This document shows positions 1-4,791 of a DNA stretch of 5,128 bases, piece after piece; within the stretch, counting starts at the first letter, position 1; the number at the start of each line of letters is the position of its first letter. Source of the stretch: Desulfobacterales bacterium (GTDB lineage Bacteria; Desulfobacterota; Desulfobacteria; Desulfobacterales; Desulfosalsimonadaceae). Location: contig JAGYOT010000174.1 of NCBI GenBank assembly GCA_018399455.1, positions 1 to 5,128 of the forward strand, read 5' to 3'. The position numbers and the translations under genes were made by a program. The notes under the pieces were generated by a model. It was not told the origin of the DNA. It did no database searches and saw only the letters and a program-made list of their open reading frames with translations.

Positions 1-1
1 A

Positions 2-1825
2 GTTGATAAAGCGGCCATGGAAAGAAGCGGCGCAGTGGCCATGGGTCTCTCCGCCATTAACCAGTACCAGGGAGAGAACACCCCGGTGGATTATCTCAGC
101 TATGTCCGTCAGGACCTCATGGGATTGTGCCGTGACGATCTGGTCATGGATATCTCCCGGCATGTAAACGGCTCGGTGCATCTGTTCGAGAAGTACGGCC
201 TTCCTCTCTGGAAGGACGAACAGGGTAATTATGTGCATGAAGGCCGCTGGCAGCTGATGATTAACGGGGAATCCTACAAGGCCATCGTTGCTGAAGCCGG
301 AAAAACAGCAATCGGCATTGACAACCTTTATGAGCGGGTTTTCATTGTCAAACTGCTGCTGGACAAAAACGACAAGAAACGTGTGGCCGGCGCGATCGGT
401 TTCAGTGTCCGGGAAAATAAGATGTACGTGTTCAAATGCAAGGCATGCCTGGTTACTGCAGGCGGGGCCGTCCATGTTTTCCGTCCGCGTTCGACAGGGG
501 AAGGCATCGGCCGTGCCTGGTATCCGCCCTGGAATGCGGGCTCCAGCTCCTATCTGACGACTACCGCCGGTGCTGAGATGAGCTCTCAGGAAGTCGTCTT
601 TATTCCGGGCCGGTTCAAAGACGGTTACGGTCCGGTTGGTGCATGGTTCCTCCTGTTTAAGGCCACCGCCACCTCCGCCTCAGGGATCAATTACATGGGC
701 GAAGGCACCGCCGAAGGGGGCGAGCTTGAAAACTGGCCGCCTTACGGCAAGGTCAAACCAATCCCTACCTGCCTCCGAAATCACCTGATGATGCAGAAAA
801 TGTATTCCGGGGACGGACCTATTCTGATGCACACGGACAAAGCAATTGCCAAGCTGGCCGAGTCAGCCCCCAATGAAAAGGCCTATAAGAAAGAACTCAA
901 AAAGCTGGAAGCCGAGGCCTGGGAAGACTTTCTGGATATGACCATAAGCCAGGCGGTGCTGTGGGCATCCAAAGATGTTTTCCCTGAGGAAGGTCCTTCC
1001 GAGATCATGCCCTCAGAGCCTTACTTTATCGGCTCGCATTCCGGTGCTTCGGGTGCATGGACAAGCGGGCCGGAGGATATCCAGACAGGTGAGTCCAAAT
1101 CCGAATATTTCTGGGGCTACAACCGCATGACCACCGTCAAGGGTCTCTTTACCGCAGGCGACGGCGTAGGCAACTCAAGCCATAAGTTCTCCTCGGGTTC
1201 ATTTACCGAAGGCCGGATCGCCGGCAAGGCCGCGATCAAATTCTGCGTGGAAAACACGGATATGCCGGAGGTGGATCAGGCCAACGTGGACAAACTCAAA
1301 GAGGCGGTTCTCGTCCCGCTCAAGCACTATGAAGACAATTGCGCCTACACCACGCTGGGGGCAAACAAAAAACGCTATGCCATGCCGGTCGAAGAGGTCA
1401 ACCCCCATTATATCACCCCCAAAATGGCGATGTTCCGCTTGAACAAAATCATGGATGAGTATGTGGCCGGATGGGGGGCTCAGTATAACTGCTCGGAGAT
1501 GAGCCTTAAAATAGCGCTTGATGAGTTGAAACGCCTGAAAGAGGACCTCCCCAAGCTCGGGGCGCGAAACCTTCATGAACTGATGCGCTGCTGGGAAAAC
1601 GTGCACCGGGTGCAGATCGCTGAGGCCCACACGCGGCATAAACTTTTCCGCGAGGAAACCCGCTGGCCGGGCTACTATTACCGCACCGACTGGCCGGGCA
1701 TCAACGAGGAAAAATGGGGCAATGTCTTTGTCAATTCCGTCTATGACGAAGAAAAGGACGAATTCAATCTGTTTACCCGGCCAAAGTACAGCCTGGTGGA
1801 CATCAAGGAAGTCGTCGGGATGTAG
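2..1825 (+). CDS. aprA: Adenylylsulfate (APS) reductase alpha subunit, 5'-truncated by the window edge
   Basis: AprA is the FAD-containing catalytic subunit of cytoplasmic APS reductase. It reduces APS to sulfite and AMP with electrons passed through the AprB ferredoxin subunit. About 607 residues are visible. The frame is open to the left edge (VDKAA precedes the first ATG at 17), so that ATG is internal and roughly 50 N-terminal residues, including the FAD dinucleotide motif, lie outside. Family signatures counted from that ATG are RSGAVAMGLSAIN (3-15), NGES (83-86), FRPRSTGEGIGRAWYPPWNAGS (155-176, in parts), RFKDGYGPVGAWFLLFKA (199-216), HSGASGAW (341-348) and a flavoprotein-type FTAGDGVGNSSHKF (378-391). 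From memory of the Archaeoglobus structure, N15, E85, W172, R199, R254 and H341 are candidate equivalents of the substrate/flavin residues Asn74, Glu141, Trp234, Arg265, Arg317 and His398. This alignment was not computed. The C-terminus (WPGYYYRTDWPG, 555-566) is intact and typical. aprB would be expected just upstream. The reverse direction (sulfite oxidation) cannot be excluded from this gene alone. Confidence 0.96.
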   Translation, partial: VDKAAMERSGAVAMGLSAINQYQGENTPVDYLSYVRQDLMGLCRDDLVMDISRHVNGSVHLFEKYGLPLWKDEQGNYVHEGRWQLMINGESYKAIVAEAGKTAIGIDNLYERVFIVKLLLDKNDKKRVAGAIGFSVRENKMYVFKCKACLVTAGGAVHVFRPRSTGEGIGRAWYPPWNAGSSSYLTTTAGAEMSSQEVVFIPGRFKDGYGPVGAWFLLFKATATSASGINYMGEGTAEGGELENWPPYGKVKPIPTCLRNHLMMQKMYSGDGPILMHTDKAIAKLAESAPNEKAYKKELKKLEAEAWEDFLDMTISQAVLWASKDVFPEEGPSEIMPSEPYFIGSHSGASGAWTSGPEDIQTGESKSEYFWGYNRMTTVKGLFTAGDGVGNSSHKFSSGSFTEGRIAGKAAIKFCVENTDMPEVDQANVDKLKEAVLVPLKHYEDNCAYTTLGANKKRYAMPVEEVNPHYITPKMAMFRLNKIMDEYVAGWGAQYNCSEMSLKIALDELKRLKEDLPKLGARNLHELMRCWENVHRVQIAEAHTRHKLFREETRWPGYYYRTDWPGINEEKWGNVFVNSVYDEEKDEFNLFTRPKYSLVDIKEVVGM

Positions 1826-1889
1826 TTCGCGGCATAAACCAGCAACTCTGATGTGATGATCTGTAAAATGCCATACAGACATCCTCCTG

Positions 1890-1938
1890 GACAGCCGCAG
1901 GAGACTCGTCCCCTCCTGCGGCTGTCTTCCCCCTTTTT
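1890..1938 (+). terminator. Intrinsic terminator after aprA
   Basis: A perfect 14-bp GC-rich inverted repeat (1890-1903 GACAGCCGCAGGAG, 1913-1926 CTCCTGCGGCTGTC) encloses a 9-nt loop. It is followed by TTCCCCC and a T5 run at 1934-1938. The T run sits 7 nt after the stem, slightly further than ideal, but the stem is very strong. It lies 65 bp after the aprA stop and 46 bp before the next start codon, so it probably ends the apr transcript and insulates it from the small genes downstream. Confidence 0.85.
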
Positions 1939-1983
1939 CGATACAGATCCGAAGTACAAGACGGCAGAAAGGAGCAACAACCA

Positions 1984-2343
1984 ATGAAATCCTTAATGCC
2001 CGATAAACCATCAATCAAATTGGTCAATGAAATCTATGTAGCCGTTTTCCCGGTATCCCTGCCGGGAGCCGCCGCAAAGGCGGAGACCATTCTGGCGGGC
2101 TATCAGCATGATCCGGATCACCCCGACTTTGATCGGGTGCGAGCGACGGTGGAAACCAACCGCTCCGCTATTCCGGACCTGGTTGACATGTGCGACACGA
2201 TTGTTCAGGAACAGGATGAAATCACGTCATTCCGCTTGCTTAAATTTGACCATGAGGGCATCCATGAACTGGACCCCAAGGACTTCCGCAATCTGGATGA
2301 AATAACGTTTGACCCGGCCGCCTCGTGGCGACATTTGGCTTGA
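1984..2343 (+). CDS. Small acidic hypothetical protein (119 aa)
   Basis: I do not recognise a family. The ATG at 1984 has a good ribosome-binding site, AAAGGAG at 1968-1974 with a 9-nt spacer, which supports it as a real gene. The product looks soluble, with no signal peptide or membrane segment. It has a short hydrophobic stretch EIYVAVFPVSLPG (16-28), a helical-looking middle with ETNRSAIPDLVDMCDTI (57-73), and an acidic C-terminal part with repeated D/E (DPKDFRNLDEITFD, 97-110). There is only one cysteine (C70), so this is not a metal-cluster protein like its neighbours. It starts 46 bp after the aprA terminator, so it is either read through at a low level or has its own promoter, and I see no convincing sigma-70 boxes in 1939-1967. 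The next gene on the same strand begins about 57 bp further on, so the two may be co-transcribed. Existence is fairly sure, function unknown. Confidence 0.75.
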   Translation: MKSLMPDKPSIKLVNEIYVAVFPVSLPGAAAKAETILAGYQHDPDHPDFDRVRATVETNRSAIPDLVDMCDTIVQEQDEITSFRLLKFDHEGIHELDPKDFRNLDEITFDPAASWRHLA

Positions 2344-2400
2344 GCCGGCCGAAAAAATACTATAAAAGAAAAGAAAAAATTATTGAGTGATGTATTGCCT

Positions 2401-2691
2401 ATGGCTGAAAGAACCGATATCCGAGGCAGCATAACGGAAGAACCGGATCAGAACCCCGGGGCGGCGGAAAACTGGTTTGACGTCGGCTATGCAGCCGGGT
2501 GCCGGTTTGCCGATGAAGAGGCGGAGTATGATGATCTTGCGGCCATTTTTCGGGCCAAAAACATCCCGCCCCAATGGGATATTTTCCGGGCAGAAATCCT
2601 AAACCAGTACCTGGACAATCCCCGGTTTGATTTTAAGGCTTACGCAGCCGGCTTTACCAAGGCATGCGTGGAATTCTATGAAAACATATGA
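2401..2691 (+). CDS. Small hypothetical protein with two YAAG repeats (about 96 aa)
   Basis: No family is recognised. The start is uncertain: ATG 2401 is used here, but in-frame TTG codons at 2383 (adds MSDVLP) and 2395 are possible. GAG at 2385-2387 is the only weak Shine-Dalgarno-like element, and it is best spaced for the TTG at 2395. The N-terminal 20-25 residues are polar and probably disordered. The rest looks helical and contains two similar segments, GYAAGCRFADEEAEY (29-43) and AYAAGFTKACVEFYE (80-94), which share YAAG, an alanine, a glutamate and a tyrosine at equal spacing, with WDIFRAEILNQYL (59-71) between them. This suggests an internally duplicated helical hairpin. The two cysteines (C34, C89) fall inside the repeats but do not form a metal motif. 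The protein is acidic and soluble. It follows the 119-aa gene on the same strand and converges with the cysteine-rich gene only 3 bp away, leaving no room for a terminator between them. Confidence 0.65.
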   Translation: MAERTDIRGSITEEPDQNPGAAENWFDVGYAAGCRFADEEAEYDDLAAIFRAKNIPPQWDIFRAEILNQYLDNPRFDFKAYAAGFTKACVEFYENI

Positions 2692-2694
2692 GGG

Positions 2695-2949
2695 CTATGA
2701 CGGCTCTGCCAAATAGGCGGTGTATCCGCTGAATTGGGATGATTTCCGGATATAGGAACGGACCTGATCCAGCGTCTCCTGATCCTCGCAGACGATTTGA
2801 TAGCAGCGGCACTTCCGGCTGCAGTTTTCACAAAAATAGCCTTCATCCAAAATACGGCCACATGCACAATACGGCACCATTATCAACTCGCCGCCCTCCA
2901 GGCGGGCTTTATAGTGATCCTTATCAATCCGGGTTTGGGTGGAATTCAT
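2695..2949 (-). CDS. Small seven-cysteine, probable zinc- or metal-binding protein (84 aa)
   Basis: The central part is a dense cysteine knot: C28-x-C30-x9-C40-x2-C43-x3-C47-x-C49-x4-C54. This is enough ligands for one zinc site plus others, or possibly a cluster. The paired CxC...CxxC arrangement looks like a small zinc ribbon, but I cannot assign a named family. The N-terminus (residues 1-25) is charged, with KARLEGGELIMVPY leading into the first cysteines. The C-terminal 30 residues (ETLDQVRSYIRKSSQF) look helical. There is no signal sequence, so it should be cytoplasmic. The start is supported by GGAG (complement of 2955-2958) 5 nt upstream of the ATG. It is divergent from the zinc-ribbon gene at 2979 with only 29 bp between start codons, so promoters must overlap each other or the coding regions. 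Expression and function are inferred only from these features. Confidence 0.7.
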   Translation of the reverse strand: MNSTQTRIDKDHYKARLEGGELIMVPYCACGRILDEGYFCENCSRKCRCYQIVCEDQETLDQVRSYIRKSSQFSGYTAYLAEPS

Positions 2950-2978
2950 TAGATCTCCAAATGTTATAGGATTATATT

Positions 2979-3245
2979 ATGACTGACAGTGATACGCCGA
3001 GATGTCCCCACTGTAAACAAAAAATGAAAAAATGGCGTGTGCCTGACGCATCTTCCTGGCATAATGCCTTCTTTTATGTCTGCTTCAATGATCAGTGTCC
3101 TTATTTTGTCAACGGCTGGCAGCATATATGGGATACTCAGCAGACACGGGCCTCCTATCGCTGCCGGTTTGATCCGGATACCCAAAGCTTTATGCCCCTG
3201 CCCGTTTGGTCCAATGAGGCATTAAAGGAGAACATCATCGATTAG
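2979..3245 (+). CDS. Ogr/Delta-like zinc-ribbon protein (88 aa)
   Basis: The protein has four zinc-ligand cysteines, C9-P-H-C12 and C35-F-N-D-Q-C40-P-Y-F, in the pattern CPxC-x22-CxNxxCPxF. This is the layout of the Ogr/Delta zinc-finger family, originally described for phage P2 late-gene activators. The C-terminal half (residues 50-88), with SYRCRFDPDTQSFMPLPVW, is conserved in appearance with stand-alone chromosomal members I recall from Deltaproteobacteria, but that is memory and not a search. No phage genes are visible nearby, so a housekeeping or regulatory DNA- or protein-binding role is more likely than a prophage remnant. The start is supported by AGGA at 2968-2971, 7 nt before the ATG. 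Its stop codon TAG (3243-3245) overlaps the TAA of the convergent ykgJ-like gene. The family call is moderately sure and the biological role unknown. Confidence 0.75.
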   Translation: MTDSDTPRCPHCKQKMKKWRVPDASSWHNAFFYVCFNDQCPYFVNGWQHIWDTQQTRASYRCRFDPDTQSFMPLPVWSNEALKENIID

Positions 3246-4048
3246 CTGATGCCCAGCGTCTCCTTTCGGGCAGCCATCACGCCGGGCTTGACCTTAAGCC
3301 CCTGCTGGCCGATCAGGCCGTACTCAAGCCATTTCATGGCAAATTGAAAAAGTGCTGTATCATCTGTTTGAATCTTTTCAATCTCTGCGGATTCGATGTC
3401 AAACTGATCCAGGAAGCTGCTGTCAAACACGAACCTCCGGAACCGGTCCAGATCATAGCAGGCCATATGGATCATCTGTTGAATTTTTTTATTTGCAATG
3501 ATTTTGTCAACAAGAAACGGGTTCTGAGTAATTTTTTTGAAATGCTGTTCCATCTCCATATAAACGAAAACTTCCTGGTCTTCCAACCACTGATGGACAG
3601 TACTCTCTCTTTGCTCAAAAAACCCCTTGCAAAACGGCACATCCATAACAGAGAAATACAAACGGCCGGCCTTCTCGGTTATTTTCGTACTCTCCGGCTG
3701 AAGCGGATAAATTCGGCAGGACCAGGGGCGGTCCGGATAAATCCGGCACCCGTCAGAGGCGACAAAAGGACAACTCCTTGCTTCATCGTCACTCATTTTC
3801 AGAGCCACCACCGGAATCCCGTTTTCGCCCACAAGCGTATGGGTATAATCGGCAAGAAACTTTTCGGAGGAAATATCCAGCGCATTTTTCATCCGGAGGA
3901 TGTCATAAGGGGTAAGAAATATTGTAATATCCCGGCAGCACTGAGTAAAACAGTCAAGCCCCTTGTGACAGTCGAACCGAAACCGGTCTTCAGGCCGTAA
4001 CACAGTAAGACCTTGTTTTTTTGATTGAGCATTTGTTGAATCAACCAT
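3242..4048 (-). CDS. YkgJ family cysteine-cluster protein (268 aa)
   Basis: This belongs to the CxxCxxCC/YkgJ-type family of putative zinc or iron-sulfur binding proteins, whose biochemical role is poorly defined. Visible ligands, numbered from ATG 4048, are C27, C33, C37-C38 in an FxCHKGLDCFTQCC motif, then C93-PF, C101, and the hallmark YPDRPWSCRIYPL (104-116, C111), then PFCKGF (C140). That is the complete N-terminal metal-binding module of about 140 residues. The C-terminal 125 residues look helical, have no recognised domain and lack a membrane segment. I prefer ATG 4048 because AAGGGG (complement of 4055-4060) lies 6 nt upstream. A TTG at 4081 would add 11 lysine-rich residues but has its purine run almost touching the codon. 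It lies downstream of the ferredoxin gene on the same strand (39 bp, or 6 bp with the TTG start), so the two almost certainly form one operon. A cytoplasmic redox or metal-handling partner of the ferredoxin is an inference. Confidence 0.88.
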   Translation of the reverse strand: MVDSTNAQSKKQGLTVLRPEDRFRFDCHKGLDCFTQCCRDITIFLTPYDILRMKNALDISSEKFLADYTHTLVGENGIPVVALKMSDDEARSCPFVASDGCRIYPDRPWSCRIYPLQPESTKITEKAGRLYFSVMDVPFCKGFFEQRESTVHQWLEDQEVFVYMEMEQHFKKITQNPFLVDKIIANKKIQQMIHMACYDLDRFRRFVFDSSFLDQFDIESAEIEKIQTDDTALFQFAMKWLEYGLIGQQGLKVKPGVMAARKETLGIS

Positions 4049-4087
4049 ATGGCGCCCCTTTTTTTCTTTGATGGCTTCCAAGCCCCC

Positions 4088-4420
4088 TCACGCGTTTAAC
4101 CCCGTTGAGTAAGGGCCGGAGGTTGAACCCGTTCCCGGATTGTATATGGCTCCAACCGGACATGCAACAACGCATTGCCTGCAGCCAAGGCAGCGGCTTT
4201 CATCAATTTTGGCAATTGAATCGACAACAATGGCTCCGGAAGGGCAGATATCCTTGCATATGCCACAGCCCTGGCATTTGTCCGGATTAACCCGGGCTTT
4301 GCCACAGACAGGTGCGGCATTCAATTTCATTTGCGCAATTCGTGCGCTCAGCCGGGACAACCTGGCGTCAACCGCACGGGTCCTTGCCCTTAGCTGCTGA
4401 AATTCGTCTCTTTGAATCAT
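4088..4420 (-). CDS. Small 2x[4Fe-4S] ferredoxin with helical N-terminal extension (110 aa)
   Basis: Two complete cluster motifs are present: C49-x2-C52-x2-C55-x3-C59-P and C77-x2-C80-x2-C83-x3-C87-P, the bacterial dicluster ferredoxin pattern. The protein should therefore carry two low-potential [4Fe-4S] clusters and act as a soluble electron carrier or as an electron-transfer subunit. The first about 33 residues (FQQLRARTRAVDARLSRL, 7-24, and on) are charged with regular hydrophobic spacing and should form an amphipathic helix or short coiled coil. Ordinary ferredoxins lack this part, so it may be a docking element for a partner or for dimerisation. An extra cysteine, C39, lies between helix and clusters. 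The ATG at 4420 has no evident Shine-Dalgarno sequence (TTTAGCCT precedes it). It is the first gene of a leftward operon with the YkgJ-type gene and has a sigma-54-like promoter 51 bp upstream. A similar helix is, from memory, seen in small proteins of ORP/NifX gene clusters, which agrees with the divergent neighbour. Confidence 0.9.
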   Translation of the reverse strand: MIQRDEFQQLRARTRAVDARLSRLSARIAQMKLNAAPVCGKARVNPDKCQGCGICKDICPSGAIVVDSIAKIDESRCLGCRQCVVACPVGAIYNPGTGSTSGPYSTGLNA

Positions 4421-4470
4421 AGGCTAAATATTGACCATTAAAAAAATAAAAATATAGAGAGAAAAAACAG

Positions 4471-4486
4471 TGCAAGAAAAATACCA
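4471..4486 (-). promoter_or_regulatory. Sigma-54 (-24/-12) promoter for the ferredoxin-ykgJ operon
   Basis: Read on the minus strand, the sequence is TGGTAT-TTTTC-TTGCA against the consensus TGGCAC-N5-TTGCW. GG and GC are invariant and exactly spaced (second G to C, 12 bp); two positions of the -24 box differ. The predicted transcription start near 4460 gives a leader of about 40 nt to the ATG at 4420, a sensible length. No competing sigma-70 pair with correct spacing was seen. It is a pattern match only. Confidence 0.6.
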
Positions 4487-4599
4487 ATGATTCTTAACAT
4501 GATCCCTACGGCAACCGGGACATTTCATTGGCTGCGGCGTAATAGGATGGTAACTCATTGCCTACCAAGGAAGAAATCTTTGGCCTCAGATAAAAAAGC

Positions 4600-4612
4600 A
4601 TGCAATTTGCAA
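4600..4612. promoter_or_regulatory. Palindrome copy 1, candidate activator (UAS) site
   Basis: ATGCAA-T-TTGCAA is an imperfect palindrome (one arm mismatch) sharing the 12-mer TGCAATTTGCAA with the second copy 32 bp to the right (centre to centre). It lies about 114 bp upstream of the left-facing -24 element, a usual distance for enhancer-binding-protein sites. It could instead be a repressor operator. Confidence 0.5.
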
Positions 4613-4630
4613 CAAATTTATGAAAATTAG

Positions 4631-4645
4631 ATTGCAATTTGCAAT
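4631..4645. promoter_or_regulatory. Palindrome copy 2, candidate activator (UAS) site
   Basis: ATTGCAA-T-TTGCAAT is a perfect 15-bp palindrome around a central base. The 32-bp centre spacing from copy 1, about three helical turns, would put two bound dimers on the same DNA face. It lies about 119 bp upstream of the right-facing -24 element, so the pair sits nearly midway between the two promoters. The regulator gene is not in the window. Confidence 0.55.
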
Positions 4646-4701
4646 TTGATTATTTCGATATAATTCTCAAGGTGATGCCGTTTTTGAATCTGATAAGGAA
4701 A

Positions 4702-4726
4702 TTTTCAGCTAAAGCATAGCTGGAAA
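4702..4726. promoter_or_regulatory. Imperfect dyad upstream of the NifX-like gene
   Basis: TTTTCAGCTA (4702-4711) and TAGCTGGAAA (4717-4726) can pair over 10 bp with one G-T pair and a 5-nt loop. No T tract follows on either strand, so it is unlikely to be a terminator. It could be an operator lying 37 bp before the -24 element, or chance. Confidence 0.3.
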
Positions 4727-4763
4727 GACAGAAAACCGCCCGGTTGATTTAATGTTGTCTGAT

Positions 4764-4779
4764 TGGCATAACCATTGCT
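4764..4779 (+). promoter_or_regulatory. Sigma-54 (-24/-12) promoter for the NifX-like gene
   Basis: TGGCAT-AACCA-TTGCT matches TGGCAC-N5-TTGCW at all but one defined position, with exact GG-to-GC spacing. The predicted start of transcription is near 4790, only 2-5 nt before the ATG codons at 4792 and 4795, which would make the message essentially leaderless. That is odd enough to lower confidence slightly, although the match is better than the left-facing one. Confidence 0.6.
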
Positions 4780-4791
4780 TAAATCACGGAT

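Larger units (their letters stand above)
4421..4791. other. Divergent intergenic control region (371 bp)
   Basis: No gene is supported in this AT-rich stretch between the two divergent operons. Ordered from left to right, it holds a sigma-54-like element facing left (4471-4486), a pair of TTGCAA-based palindromes (4600-4612 and 4631-4645), an imperfect hairpin (4702-4726) and a sigma-54-like element facing right (4764-4779). No tRNA-like or obvious riboswitch structure was seen. I looked for IHF-type sites (WATCARNNNNTTR, both strands) from about 4640 rightwards and found no good match. Confidence 0.8.

Noticed and set aside
1199..2014. Long minus-strand open frame (271 codons) opposite the aprA 3' half
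   Set aside because: It is antisense to a clearly conserved protein, runs through the terminator, and its translation shows no recognisable domain; a shadow of GC-biased codon use in aprA.
2971..2976. TATAAT on the minus strand as a promoter for the seven-cysteine gene
   Set aside because: A consensus -10 hexamer, but no acceptable -35 box 16-18 bp upstream; it could be real but is not supported enough to annotate.
2979..3245. Prophage remnant suggested by the Ogr/Delta-like zinc finger
   Set aside because: No integrase, structural phage gene, attachment site or tRNA is visible around it, and stand-alone chromosomal members of this family exist.
3344..4000. Plus-strand open frame (218 codons) opposite the ykgJ-like gene
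   Set aside because: It lies entirely inside a conserved cysteine-cluster gene on the other strand, lacks a ribosome-binding site and has no recognisable motif.
4049..4081. TTG start at 4081 for the ykgJ-like gene
   Set aside because: The purine run before it is almost adjacent to the codon, the added 11 residues are lysine-rich filler, and ATG 4048 has a well-spaced AAGGGG.
4659..4664. Perfect TATAAT as a sigma-70 -10 box
   Set aside because: The nearest TTGCAA hexamers give spacers of 14 or 21 bp, no extended -10 is present, and the implied leader would be over 110 nt; a chance hit in AT-rich DNA is more likely, though it is kept in mind as an alternative promoter.
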